From Odiellus spinosus (lineage: Eukaryota; Arthropoda; Arachnida; Opiliones; Phalangiidae), in the NCBI GenBank assembly GCA_963920705.1, contig OY987226.1, positions 30,154,694 through 30,218,693 of the forward strand: 64,000 nucleotides of DNA, in the 5' to 3' direction. The notes under the pieces are model-generated. The model ran no database searches and was not told the origin of the DNA. It was given only the letters and a program-made list of their open reading frames with translations. The position numbers and the translations under genes were made by a program. Below, one piece after another: positions 33,770 through 45,981 of the stretch. Each line of letters starts with the position of its first letter. Position 1 is the first letter of the stretch.

Positions 33770-34190
33770 TTATTTAAGAAATATAGGAAAATTCTTTGCA
33801 AAATATAAGAAGAATTTTACGTAAAATATAAAATAAAATAGGAAGAAATAAGTCTAAAATAATGATAAAATAGGAAAATAATTAAAAGTAGGAACCATGT
33901 TTATTATTACATCACAACTTTCGCCACCGGTTTAAACATGGTATTAATATGATTCATTTGCTTAAATAGTATGGAATTTTACAGACTATTTTAACTGGAA
34001 AATGTACAGTTAAGCTAAAATAACCTTATACAGCCACAGCTGACAGTATGATTTAGAACTTTACCCTTAACTAGAGATTTTGAGTAGAAATATAGGAGAT
34101 TATAGGAATTGCCATTAAATTATAGGAGAAAATAGGAAGGAGGTGAAAATATAGGAAAAAATAGGAAATATAGGAAAAGTGGTCACCCTG
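33770..34190. repeat. AT-rich region with recurring ataggaaaat words
   Basis: Repeated tataggaaaa and aaaataggaaat phrases spread over 400 bp; no gene is seen. Its right end merges into the start of the ~90-bp tandem repeat that resumes at 34825. Confidence 0.5.
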
Positions 34191-34216
34191 TTTTTGATGT
34201 TAATAGCTGGGGCAGC

Positions 34217-34411
34217 CCATCGAGAAATCACCCCCAGAAGGAGTCGTATGGCAAGCAAAATAATTTTAGACCGTTTTCGTCCCGCCTAACGAGCCGCGCG
34301 CCCTCAAGCGTGTGTCTCTGGAGTCCTAAATATGACTGCGTCGAAGAGAGTCAACAAAATTAATAATAGAGGTCACGTCCCAACCGCTGTTTATTAACCA
34401 CTTCTCAAACT

Positions 34412-34448
<37 letters not shown>

Positions 34449-34818
34449 ATTAGGAAACCTACGGAAAGTTATTCTTTTCACTTCTCGCCACGAAAGTAAA
34501 AGTAAAAATTTGCGCCCAGTCGTTCACGGGAGAGCTGAGAGACGCGACGTCATACGCCGATACGTTACGCCGCTACCTAGGGAAAAAACTCTGCGCGCTG
34601 CCGTCGAAACACGCTCACGCCCCTGCCGGGTTTTGTATTCGCGGCGTCTAAGTCTAACCCGACGTACATATGGTAGCTGACATCTTGTCCTAAATTATCG
34701 TTTCTTTGAGGTGTTTAACGGTGGCGCTACGCTCGTTATACGGGACCGTTTTGGGAAAAAAAATCAATAGAGACTTTTGCTTGCCTTACGACTCCTTCTG
34801 GGGGTGATTTCTCGATGG
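34217..34818. mobile_element. TIR element (602 bp) with 5-bp target duplication
   Basis: The ends are ccatcgagaaatcaccccca and its complement, with similarity extending about 45 bp. GCAGC flanks both sides (34212-34216 and 34819-34823). The neighbouring repeat units (gctgcggcagccgcac, near 34912) show the empty site. The interior has a poly-T tract (34421-34447) and no transposase ORF. Confidence 0.8.
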
Positions 34819-34824
34819 GCAGCC

Positions 34825-35350
34825 GCACTTGATTCAGTCAGATCTCTACATTTTTACCATTGCCCTTTAAACCCAATTAAAATTAATTTCTTCATTTTTG
34901 ATGTTAATAGCTGCGGCAGCCGCACTTGTTTCAGTCAAATTTCTACATTTTTACCATTGCCCATTTATTAATACCTCCGGCAGCCCCAAAGCGAGACACT
35001 GAAATCTTTACATTTTTCCCATTGCCCTTTAAACCCAATTAAAATAAATTTTTTCATCATTTTTGATGTTACCTCCGACAGCCGCAGTGAAATCTTTATA
35101 TTTTCCCCATTGCCCTTTAAACCAAATTTAAATTAATTTTTTCATCAATTTTGATATTAATACCTCCGACAGCCGCAGTGAAATCTTTATATTTTCCCCA
35201 TTGCCCTTTAAACCAAATTTAAATAAATTTTTTCATCAATTTTGATGTTAATACCTCCGACAGCCGCAGTGAAATCTTCGTAATTTTCCATTACCCTTTA
35301 AACTAAATTCCAATTAATTTTTTCATTATTTTTGATGTTAATACCTTCCT
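34825..35350. repeat. ~90-bp tandem repeat, about six units
   Basis: Units contain gttaatacctccgacagccg, cagtgaaatctttatatttt and attgccctttaaacc. The TIR element at 34217 landed in the first unit. Non-coding. Confidence 0.85.
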
Positions 35351-35419
35351 TATTGCCGTTCGGAATGGCACGTCGTTCGGAATTTCACTCATTTTTAAAA
35401 AGGAGAGTACTTTTAAGGC

Positions 35420-36030
35420 GGAGAAATTGAAACTTAATGTTATTCTATGGGATTTAGATTTTTTGTAAGAGACTTACCTTTCAGATTTATTTTCTAATGA
35501 TTCCTGATATTTTTCGGGCTTTATTTTAAGACTAATTTTAGGATTTTACACCGATATGTTTGGCCACAATCTATCTATAAAAACGGCAAAAATATGAAGG
35601 AGGAGAAATTAAGTCATTAGCGTTCAATACCCATATCCTCCAAACCTAGCGCGCTCGTGCGCGTGAATTTAAAAAGCTAAAGCATAAACTCCTATCACGC
35701 GCTTCGGCTGCGCTTGCGCTATAGACGCCTTGGCAAAGAAAAAAATTAACATGTGTTTGAGAGAATAAATGGGAAATTAAAACTCCCCCAAATCACGGCG
35801 CGAAAAAGCACTAAAATGTAGGGGGAAAAGTCGATGGGAGAAACAAATTCTTGTCTAAAGTTTTAAATTTACGCTCCAGCTTCCTGATTTTTTAACCACA
35901 TCTAATTAAGTATGTACGGATAATTTACAAATGAATTCCAAGCCCTTGAGAATTACAGATTTGGCGTTAATAATTGTTGAATCTAGCGAACCTATTATTT
36001 TTCTTTACTGACGGAGCTTTTTGCGGTTTT
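35420..36030. repeat. Dispersed repeat F, copy 1 (minus-arm orientation)
   Basis: atttacctttcagatttatt through ggagaaattaagtcattagc and gcgcgctcgtgcgcgtga is repeated at 40560-40761. The complementary arm is at 40140-40380 and 49560-49790. Non-coding. Confidence 0.65.
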
Positions 36031-36299
36031 CACCTATTGCGCGGGGTTCTTTTTAAATCTAAAGCCTTGATCCATTAACACAGGCACTGCAGTCACGCTG
36101 TAGATGCTATTTATAAACTCATATTCTAATTTCACCCTCTGATTTGATTTTTATTCTATGACAATATACTATTTTACTCAAAAACAAGTGTTAAAATTAA
36201 TAAAGTTGCAATTGTGAGAATTGATAAGAGAGAAATTACTAAATTTTGAAGCCGGGTAATAGGCCTTATTATAAAATAATCTTGGAAACGAATAAAAGA

Positions 36300-36435
36300 A
36301 CCGTTAAAAAGCACCCGTTTGTATTGAAGATGGTCCCTTTTTTCAAGGCTGGTACAAAGTGTAGGATTTTCTATACTTTTTCCAACCTAGAACCCGTTTA
36401 TATGGAAGATGGTACATTTTTTCAAGGTTGAAACG
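36300..36435. repeat. Short tandem duplication (cccgtttgtattgaagatgg type)
   Basis: Two units of about 80 bp, each with a cccgtttgtat/tttatat start, gaagatggt and ttttttcaaggttg. No gene is supported. Confidence 0.6.
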
Positions 36436-36950
36436 TAGTCAGAATTTATGTTATCGTCTATTCGGGACAACTCTGTTTTCAAACCACTCTTCCCTGTTTC
36501 GGCGCGAAAATCTAAATACGGCGGTCTTCTCTTGTCTTTTCGTAGGATACAGTTGTCTAAAAATTTTGAGAGCTCTATGATGGGTATTTATTTCCTAGTA
36601 GTACATCACATTCTTGTACACTAACTTGTAAGAAATCCCTTAATATTTTCGTACAGAATAGCATTGTGGAATGAGAGTCCCCAAATAATTTGAGATTCTC
36701 TTTAAATTTAAAACATTCACCACCATCTTAACCTATGATAATAACGTATCAATATGTTGTAAAAAATATATTTATAAAACCATACCAATATAAGATTGCC
36801 CCGAACAACATTTTTTCCAAACCTAGTTATTTAATCTAATCTAGGGTTGTAAGGCGAAATATTTCCCTAACCAGATTTCGTAATTTTAGGGTGATACATT
36901 TAAATTAAAAATTAATTATCAATGTAAGGTGGTAGCCTGTAAGTTGTGAA
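36436..36950. other. Intergenic, nothing recognised
   Basis: AT-rich sequence without ORFs, repeats or RNA genes that I can support. Confidence 0.4.
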
Positions 36951-36951
36951 A

Positions 36952-37097
36952 TTTTGGAAGAGAAGTTTTTTTGCCGTTTTCAAAACGCCATACATAGTTA
37001 TTTAACTATAATGAGAGTAGATTAAAACTAATCTATTATCATTATAGTTAAATACCTATGTATGACATTTGGAAAATGGCAGGAAAACTTCTCTCCC
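36952..37097. repeat. Hairpin (miniature foldback), ~65-bp arms
   Basis: ggaagagaagtttttttgcc at the left pairs with ggcaggaaaacttctctccc at the right, and ttatttaactataatgag pairs with its complement across a loop near 37025. Confidence 0.8.
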
Positions 37098-37187
37098 AAA
37101 AATTCAAAACTTTTAATGATTGAAGCACCAAATTGTACGCGGTAAAGCTTTGCACACGCTACAGTCTTACGTTGATATTTAATTTTT

Positions 37188-39830
37188 ACCTCCCCGAGTG
37201 AACTAGTTCACGGGGAGGTATTACGTTCGTCGTGTCAGTCTGTGTGTGTGTTTGTGGCTTCCGGTGTACACAATTTCCGGTGTAACCGGATATCACGTGA
37301 CCGAGCTCGTGGAGCCAAAAGTCTAGAGACATTATCATACCCGCTTATCGTTCAATTCCGTTTAACGGGAATTACCTCCTTTAAGCGTGGCTGCCACATT
37401 AAGTTTCAAGTGTCGTGCAATGATATGCAACAGGACGTCTCCAATTGCATATTATCACCTTCCACCATCCACTTTACGGTCAAACCTCGATGTTGGACAG
37501 TTGAAGGCGATTATAGGCAATGGGACGTCTCCCACTGTTATAATCACCTCCGACCATCCACACACCAAGGTCCAACCTCCAGTTTCCGATCTCAGCGGGC
37601 CATACTAGCGAGGCGTCCCTCACTAATATGGTCCACGTCAACCATCCACTCTCCAAACATCGCCCCCCAAGGGTAAATTGACCGACACGTGAACACTCAA
37701 TGCAGGAACCTTTGAGCTTTGATAAGGTGGGGTGTCCACCAGATCTTACCACAATCGGATACTATATAATGGCATTCGATTCGCTTTTATAGTCTCTTTG
37801 GAAGCGTAAAGTGTAAAGTTGCCTTATGCCGGGATATCTTTTGGTGAATTGAAACGTAATATTAATTTAAAATGTAATTAAAAATATTACAATTGTTTCA
37901 CTTAATTTAATTTATAATTTAGTTGAAAATTAAATTTAAAATTGGAGATAGTTTAGAAGATATTTAAGAAATAGTCCAAAATTTAAAGAAAAATGAGCGT
38001 TATGATACCAGCTAGAGTTGGCAGCACGCGCTAAGCTATTTTCCATATACCATTTAGTTCAAAAAGCATAGGTATAACGGTACTCTAGGCTTAGGCTTCC
38101 TGCAAACTCAGGGTGGATTGAAAATCTAATACAAGTTTTATACAAATGTCTATACTCTTGTATATAATTTTGATAGATTGATTTAATTTTTTAGCTTAGC
38201 CACCGTTGTTAAAATTGTAGGTGTTTCTTTTATCATGGGATTGAATTTTTTAATTAGTTTATCGTTTCTCGGCGCATATATAAGCGCGAAATACTGATTC
38301 GGCCGTCATTTAATTGCGTATCTATAGACCGAGTATCACAAAAAACCGAAATTTTACGCCATAAGCCTTGTTTATATATCATTTAGTCCAAAAAGCAAAG
38401 GTATAACGGGCAGTATAGGCTAAGGCTTGCTGCAAACTTGGGGTGGATTGAAGAATCTAAATAAATGTACGTTTACACGGGCATCCAAGATAGAAATGAT
38501 ATAAGATTTAAAGCTGAGGCGGATTGATACAAAATGTTAAACCTCTTAAGAAAAATGATAGTGGTGAAAACTCTCCTTGAACAAAAGTACAGTAGGTTTC
38601 CCGTGTTAAAAAAACAAAAATTTTGAAGAAAAAATGGACATCTGATGTAGGAGAAAAAAATAGGCTTCAGTTTTCTCCACTATAAAACCAAGAAACATTT
38701 CCGATTTTTTTCATAATCGAAATAAGCCGTGTACAGTGATCTTCGAGACGAGACGAGGCCAGACCAGACGAAAGAGAGCTATAATGACTTAAGGGAGATA
38801 ATCAACCAGCATAGAATGTTATCACCATTTGAAGTCAACAGAGCAGCGACATGGTTTTCATTTATCACAAGAAAGAGACGGCCCGGCTACGAAGAATTGA
38901 AACGTGCAAGCAGTTAGTGTTTTCGGACTCGACATATGAGATACCTACAGTCAGTAAAAGCTCGGCAGTTCTTCATACGGCCTCGTAATTGTAAACCTAA
39001 AAGGAGCTATTCTAACGGTATGGAAATTAGTCTACTTTCAGTCTTTTAAGATATTTTTTTATCATAGGAGTGGAAGCTAACGTCTTGTAACCGGTTTGGA
39101 GAATAACCTCTCAACCAGCTCAATCCTTGGATTCTTCCAATGACTGGGATCACTTGTATGATGAAAATATCAGTAATGGCCCTCTGTTAGCACGTCAAAT
39201 CAAGAATTTCAGACAAATTGTACCGGAAGTAATTACCAATCATCTACCGACAATGGATTGTAAATGGAACATTCAGTCTACAATATTCCTTGGTTTGTCG
39301 AAGAGGAACTTGCTACCATATCTTCGTCGATTTCATTCCTTGTCTTCCTTGCCATCCCAGACTAAATTCTTCGTCTTTATCAAATCAGTGGATTTTCAAA
39401 GATAATCACACAGTACAGCCTATACTCAAGTGTAAATTTATATTACAAGAACTTGTATTTTACATTTTTACTTATAAAATAAACATTTCATTTGGTGTGT
39501 CTATTAAGAAATCTATGCCCTGCCACATATAATTATGGGTAATGCAGGACATTTCATTTGGTGTGTGTATTAAAAAGTCTACGACCTGCCGCATATAATT
39601 ATGGGTAACGCAGGACACACTTTTGCATTCTCTGAATCCTTGAGGTTAAGGGAAAATACTTATACACCGTAACCTAGATGGGAAATAGAGAAGTGTGATT
39701 GAAATGCACGCTGTTTCTTCTACTCTTCCAATACTCCACATTTCTTTTCATCTTTTATTTTAGGTTAGGTTAGGTTATGTTACCTAAACGTCAGGGTCGG
39801 GGAGGTTATATTTTGGTTTCCCAACTTGTT
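37188..39830 (-). mobile_element. PLE-derived repeat, copy R2
   Basis: The plus-strand left end is the hairpin acctccccgagtgaac / gttcacggggaggt. The right end is ggtcggggaggttatatttt then ggtttcccaacttgtt, the same terminal 21 bp as R1 and the fragment at 63965. It is longer than R1 (about 2.6 kb) because a ~340-bp section (38010-38350) is partly duplicated and the 37250-37700 part is retained. The frame at 38729-38917 corresponds to 23855-24061 in R1 (shared LSPFEVNRAAT and YEELKRASS). Confidence 0.7.
38729..38917 (+). other. Short open frame conserved between repeats R1 and R2
   Basis: About 62 codons sharing TRPDQTKE, YNDLRE, MLSPFEVNRAAT and YEELKRASS with 23855-24061, where an extra short duplication occurs near the start. 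There is no clear ATG (the frame opens around gtgtac). It could be a relict exon or simply shared DNA. Function not recognised. Confidence 0.3.
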
Positions 39831-40099
39831 TACTTAAAAACTAATCACCCTAAAATTATGAAACTTGGTTAGGGAGATAAAATAAACTAATTTGCAAAAC
39901 ATATATTTTAGTTGTGGCTTTTAAAACTCATTAAAGACCTGAAAAGGGCAAAACTCTTCAAATTTGGTCAGTTTCCCCCCTTTGAGACGTGCATCAGTTT
40001 GGGGGAGTTTTGTAAATCTCGAGAATTCATTTATTAGCGATTTTCGGCCGATTGCCGAGGCTTCTATAGCGCGAGCGCAGCCGAAACGCGTGATCGAGG

Positions 40100-40761
40100 A
40101 GGCTACGGCTAGAGAAAACCTAAGCCTAATTTGTCAAATAAGGCTTAGGTTTTTGCCCACTCAATTTCTCCGCTTTAATTTTTCGTCCGTTTTCATAAAT
40201 AGATTGTGGGCCAACTAATTGGTGTAAAATTATGAAATTAGTCTCAAAATAAAGCTTGAAACTTAATTCATACCACACGGAAAATTCAAGTCTGAAAAAT
40301 ATCTGAAAGTATTAGAAAATAAATCTGAAAGGTAAGCCACTTTCAAAAAACCAAATCGCATAGAATAACATTACGAATTGGCCATGACCGAAACTGGTAA
40401 AAAAGTCAATTATGGGTCAACTTCAAAATTAATTTTAAAATACTTAGACTAAATATTTTTTAATGAAACTTGAAAAGTTCAACATTCGAACCTTGGTCGA
40501 CCATTTAAAAGTGATTATAACTGTAACATATAATTCCTCTTTTAGTTCTGCGATGCAAGGGATTTAGATTTTTTGAAAGAGACTTACCTTTCAGATTTAT
40601 TTTCTAATGCTTCCAGATATTTTTCGGGCTTTAATTTAAAATTAATTTCATAATTTTACACCAATAAGTTTGGCCACAGTCTATTTATAAAAACGGCAAA
40701 AGTATGAAGGAGGAGAAATTAGGTCATTAGCGTCCAAATAAAGCGCGCTCCTGCGCGTGAT
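40100..40761. repeat. Dispersed repeat F, copy 2, with inverted arms
   Basis: 40140-40380 (tttctccgctttaatttttc ... ctgaaaggtaagccac) is the approximate reverse complement of 40560-40735. The P element at 40762 is inserted right after the GC-rich centre gcgcgctcctgcgcgtga, and repeat F resumes at 49515. Confidence 0.7.
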
Positions 40762-41200
40762 CATGGACAAAATAACACAGGGACGATTCACACCTTATCA
40801 CTGAACACTATACCATCTGAAAAAGGTTGGGTCAATGTTTCCCCTGTATGAGCGCTTCACCTCTAGAAGCTTACTGGGGCAAAACGGATAGAGAGTGCCG
40901 CCATCTAGTTCGGTAAAAACGCGTATTTCCATTTCATTGACGAATTTTTTTTATATATCGTATGCTTTTAACGCATGGTTAACCTCGAGCAGTTACACAT
41001 GAGTTACAGCAGTAAATAAGTTATAGGGATAATTTAAAGTCGGTAAGTAGTTTTTTGTGGAAATGAACTAATGAAATATTGACTTTTTGATGTGTTAATA
41101 CGTCTTTCTATTTATTTCATATTGTAGCAATATTTACCTTTTAAACATCTTAACTGTTAGTGGTTAAGATGAAGAAAAAAACTTTGCGTTTACCAGCCAT

Positions 41201-41491
41201 CAAGAACGATCAGATAAGGAGAGGAAAAGTGGGAGCGGCGCGGCTCCTACTGCGTCGGCCTAAACTCCCACTCTGGGAGAACGGGGGACAGACGGGGGTA
41301 GAGATGCTTCGTGGTAAATTGTTGTCACGTGGGTAAAACGAATCCTTTATGAGACGCGCTAGCTAGCGACCACGTGACAACAGTTTCCCTCGAGAATTTC
41401 CTATCCCCCTTTCCACCCGAGTGGGAGGTTGGCTCTTCTCTCTCTAACTCAACGCAGCCCCACTTTTACTCTCCTTATCTGATCCTTCTTG
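41201..41491. mobile_element. MITE (291 bp) inserted in the THAP exon
   Basis: Inverted ends CAAGAACGATCAGATAAGGA and complement (with one or two mismatches). A 7-bp duplication CAGCCAT flanks it (41194-41200 and 41492-41498). The THAP frame resumes after it if one CAGCCAT is skipped. Confidence 0.85.
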
Positions 41492-41528
41492 CAGCCATGT
41501 AGGAGCGATTCAAGATATAACTACAAAG

Positions 41529-41665
41529 GTTTACCCCCATTTTGCCCAAAACATTTGGCCCAATTCCCATTTCGCCCAATCTCAAATAATCTAACCTAAC
41601 CCTACCAAACCTAACAATTGGGCGAAATGGGAATAGATAATTTTGGGCGAAATGGGAACACACCG
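41529..41665. mobile_element. Word-repeat element (137 bp) with 8-bp target duplication
   Basis: The left arm repeats cccattttgccca and ttcccatttcgccca. The centre is ctaacctaaccctaccaaac. The right arm repeats the complement ttgggcgaaatgggaa. CTACAAAG flanks it (41521-41528 and 41666-41673), and removing the insert keeps the THAP reading frame. This shows that it is a mobile insertion. Confidence 0.8.
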
Positions 41666-42359
41666 CTACAAAGACTACATGAAGGGTGTATTTTTCATCC
41701 CATTCCCAAAACCGAAGACCAGATTTGAGAAATGCCAAAAATGGATAAATTGATTATCGAGGGAAGATTTCCCAATAACACGAGTAAATAGTGATACATA
41801 CATATGTTCAAACCATTTTGTTGGAAAAAAAGGACCCACCAAGATGTACCCCGACCCTATTTACAACCATTCCGTAAGTTATATCAACATCTCCTATATT
41901 TTTGGTTATATCTCTCTTAGTTACCAAAATATTGTGTACTAAAATGCAATTTATATATTAGGAATACGTATCAATCTTGAAAACTCCGGCAACAATAGTT
42001 CCAGATAATTCACGCGCTACCGAGTCAGAAGAAAAAATCATTCCCATTCAGCATTTATCAAGTATTTTCAAGAAGACTTCCATTCAGAAAATTAATGTCG
42101 TAGGCCTAGTCCCAAAACCATTGGATGATCTAGAAACAATGAGTGTTGAATGTCTATTGCGGATTTTAAACCACCACTAAATTGGGCTGTCTTTCAAGGG
42201 AAAGACTGCCATAAGATTTTCAGGTTAAAGGAAGGAACCGACAAGGTGGAACTTGCCATTAAACTTGATGCAGAATCGACAGCTTCATACGATGTACGAG
42301 CGGAAAAGCTGAGCAATGCTGACTTGCTTGGAAACCTCCCAACTAAAATCAGTATGTAA

Positions 42360-42870
42360 GGGAGCAGACTTATTTTACTTACCTTTAATATTTCTTTTGT
42401 TGTTAGGCCTACTTCATACACTGTAAAATTACCTTTATTAGACTACTCAAGACACCCTAAATTTAATTATTTTGATAAGCTCCATTGCGCATCCCGACCT
42501 GTTTCAATATTACTTAACAAATAATAATAAGTTACCTGTTTCTGTTAATCACTAAACACATTTGTTTATTCTAAAAAAATTGTTATCAAAAATATAATTC
42601 TATAAAAACCTTGTTTTCGGAAATATCATGACCCCGATCTTTTTTTGTAAACCCCTTCCGGTTAACGGCGCATGCGCCATAGATCTTGTGCGACATAAAA
42701 AGGAGTTACGCCGGTAACCGGGGGAAGAGTAACATTTTTGTCTGGGACCGTGAAAAGTTAACGCTATGAAGACTATGTAAACTTTATTCTAAAAGTCAGG
42801 ATAATAAAACGTGATATCTAAGTTATACGATAGCCGCTTAACTCGTTTTTACTTGCTGCCTACTAATTAG
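42360..42870. other. Intron-like region of the P transposase gene
   Basis: No open frame that continues the transposase. A possible donor lies at about 42353 (a|gtatgtaag) and an acceptor (ggttaag) before DLPESVISSLK near 42970. Nothing else is recognised. Confidence 0.4.
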
Positions 42871-45035
42871 ATGACAATGGCTTTAAGAACATTGGTAAGT
42901 GTTTATCTTTAATTGTCCCAACTCTTCAAGTTAAGCGTTATAGCCATCGGCATCCCGGCCAGGGTTAAGATCTCCCTGAATCCGTTATAAGTAGTTTAAA
43001 AATTCTTAATGATTTAGTTACGTTCCTAAACTCTTGTAAGTTGTGCCCGGGAAATGGGGAGGAGAAGTTTCTAACAATACATGAAAGTCGAACTGATAAA
43101 ATAGGAATTTTAAGTGAATTAACTGGTGGTTTACACAGTCTTCTGCTTTTTAACGATGAAAGAAAAAGTAAATGCTTTTTTTGTGCTAGGCAAAGGTTAA
43201 GTTTGCAGGGGACCTTCAGCAAGAACAAAAAGAAAACCGAAACCAGTACTACACAATTGACAACTTATTCAAACACTAAAGAACACCAAATGTCCCGAAG
43301 CCAAATTGAAAACTAAAATAAGGAGAATACGAGCGAACATGGTTAAGCAAATTAAGCAGCGAGGGGAAGTATTAGATGAACAAGACGATGGTTATTTAAT
43401 GGAGATATTGGAAAAAAGTGTTGATTCTGGTTTGGACAAAAATAACCCGGATATTTCTAAACTTTTCTTGAGAACACAACTAAAAATGCTGAAAGAAAAC
43501 CACAAAAATAGAAAAAGATGGCATCCACTGATAATTCAGTGGTGTTTATTTATGTACGCAAAGTCACCAGCCTTCTACAAGACCTTGAACGAATCTGGCG
43601 TTTTATTACTACCATCCAAAAGCACTCGGACAATCTGGAGACAACACCGGGCTTTTACGACGAAGTATTTCTGAAGATGAAAAAAGATTTTGAAACTATA
43701 AAAACAGAGGAACATCAAGAATACTTCATAATTGCCATGGATGAAATTAAGGTGGAAGAAGATTTTTTATACAAAGTTGACACCTGTCATATTATTGGTT
43801 ATACCCATTTGAGTAACACAGAGGTCCAACTTTCTCAATATAAATCTGAACTTTATAAAGACAAACCTGTGGCATCACACATTCTTCAGTTCATGATTAG
43901 GGGCGTGACAAATGGTTTCAAGAGGCCATTTGCGCATTTTGCTACAAATTCTTTAAAAGCTGAAAATCTTGATTCGCTATTGTGGGAAGCTGTCCAAAAG
44001 TTTGAACTCTCTGGCTTTCAGATATTAGGAGTTGTGGGTGACGGAGCAAGTACGAACAGAAAATGTTTCAACTTGAATTGTAAAGATCAGGAATTTAAAT
44101 CCACAAATCCTTTTGAACGAGAAAGGTCTATATTTTTTATTTGTGACGTACCACATCTTATAAAGACAGTCCGAAATTGCCTAGCAAACAGTCGAGAGGG
44201 CTGTAACAACCGATTAATGAAAGTGAATGGAGAAACTTTAAAATGGGCAACCATTAGAGACCTCTATAATTTGGACATGAATAGGCCTGGCAATTTTAGG
44301 AAACTTAAACAAATTAACATCAGACCACATAATCTCGAAAATAGCATGAAAGTCAAGTATGCAACTCAAGTATTGAGCCAATCAGTGGCCAATGCTTTGA
44401 AATCAGAATATGGTGACGAATGTAAGGAGCTGGTTCGCTTCGTGGAAATATTCAACAAATGGTTTGATATCATGAATGTTGGTCAGCTTTGTAAGGGATA
44501 CCGCACTAGAAATCCAAATGCATACCCTTTTGGGGATATAAATGACTCGAGACTAGATGTAAGATAATTTATGAAACTTATTTTTACTCTACTTAATATT
44601 TGATATTATGTCATTTAGTGGTTGAAAAAAGATTTTTCTGGGATACCTGGACGAATGGGAAGAGTCTGTTAAATCTTTAGATGTGAAAAAAGAATATAAA
44701 AAGATGCTTCTTAGTCAAGAAACCTTGTCCGGTCTTCGTCAAACAAGTATAAAAAGATATGAAAGTTCACCCTTACAAGCTCAATCATTAACTACTCTAA
44801 TTTTCCAGCTAATGCGGTATTGGAGATAATACCCTTTTTGCTAAACAAAGGCGCAAAATTTGTTCTAACTGCGCACTTGAATCAGGATCCAATAGAACAA
44901 CTCTTTAGCAGGCACCGACAAGCTTGTGAATCTGGATCCAAACCAACAGTATACCAATTTTTCCCGAAATACCCAGAGACTTCGCAAATTGGAGGAAGGG
45001 AACATTATGTTAAAATCTACAGGTGGAAATACTGA

Positions 45036-45614
45036 AAGCAATAACTAATATAGCAAAAACATTACGCATCTACTTAATAAATTGTACAGTTTTAATATTT
45101 GCACCTTAATCAAGTGTTTTTTTTTTTCACATATTGCCTGGAGTGATACCCTTTCCACTTAATGTAAGCATACTATTAGTAGGCCCGTGCGAGTACTCGT
45201 TTATCATTGAGTAAAGATGAGTCGAAGCCCAAAAAAAAAAAAAAAAAAAAAGGCTCGCACAGCCTTAACTAATTGATGAGACGTAACTAATTCATGCATC
45301 ATAGTTTATTTAATCAAAATGTTGTGCTTGTAGCTCAATTGCATTTTAAGTTTATAACCGTTGCTTTGTAAGTCCAAAAAAGGATAGCCCTAATTAGAAT
45401 TATTGTCAAAACTGCTCATAAAGAAATTAAACAATAGATTTCAGGATCGGGGACCTAGGCTTAAGATTTAAGAATCAAATAACTTCGAGAAAAATTGAAA
45501 TAACAGAGGCTGACAGCCTTTAATAATTGTATTTCAAAATGTTTAATTACTAGTAAATCCATAATTACAATGACGATATTTTTGACGATTTATCTTTGAT
45601 ATTGATATTAATAA
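45036..45614. other. 3' region of the P element
   Basis: AT-rich, no ORF. It contains an A-tract (45230-45250) flanked by ggctcgcac / gtgcgag words, and ends where the gypsy-3 LTR begins. Confidence 0.5.
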
Positions 45615-45939
45615 TGTTATAGAATAGATCCGGTTATTTCACCGTCCTTCCCGACGCGACTTTACACACGTTTATCAGTAGAAACTTAAAGAGGACTTCC
45701 TCGAACTTGTCTGGGCGAAATTAAACAGAAGAGTCCTATTTTCGTCACGGGGTCAGACGCTCTTATACTTAGGCATAAAAAATATATGGGCAGCCAAAAA
45801 ACAACTAGAAGCGCCCCCCACGTGTCTTGTGAATTTTCGCGGGAAAAATTGTTTGAGCAGACGACACAATCATTAGAGTAACACAAGTTTTCTGAATGGG
45901 ACGGACGGACGTTACCTTAAGTCGGACGAAACCGTTACA
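45615..45939 (-). repeat. 3' LTR of gypsy-3 (325 bp)
   Basis: On the minus strand it starts TGTAACGGTTTCGTC after a G-rich polypurine-like tract (GGCCGGGCGGA) and ends CTATTCTATAACA. No second LTR is present for comparison. Confidence 0.6.
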
Positions 45940-45981
45940 TCCGCCCGGCCAAAAAGATTGTGTCGTATGCCGTGCAAAAAT

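Larger units (their letters stand above)
41169..45035 (+). pseudogene. P-type transposase with N-terminal THAP domain, frameshifted
   Basis: Exon 1 (41169-41873) holds a whole THAP domain once two small insertions are discounted: CVYQPC (first Cys pair), VFFIPFP, KWIN, then ICSNHF (C-x2-H) and a PDPIYN end. It has an extra A near the ATG and an in-frame TGA after KWIN. Later exons give the TNP core: RTQLKMLKENHKNRKRWHP, AMDEIKV (first Asp), VVGDGASTNRK (second Asp), FICDVPHLIKTVRN, then an intron at 44558 and LSQETLSGLRQT. The end reads LNQDPIEQLFSRHRQ, the acidic C-terminal catalytic region. Frameshifts occur near 42150, 43300, 43630 and 44630. It would cut and paste P-like ends, but as read it is inactive. 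Confidence 0.85.

Noticed and set aside
37188-37220. Rho-independent-type terminator hairpin
   Set aside because: The palindrome recurs at the ends of PLE-derived repeats and the genome is eukaryotic; it is a transposon terminal hairpin.
37242-37752. Overlapping ORFs of 73-144 codons
   Set aside because: They lie inside PLE-derived repeat R2, are not matched by a conserved frame in R1 or at 63318-63553, and show no domain.
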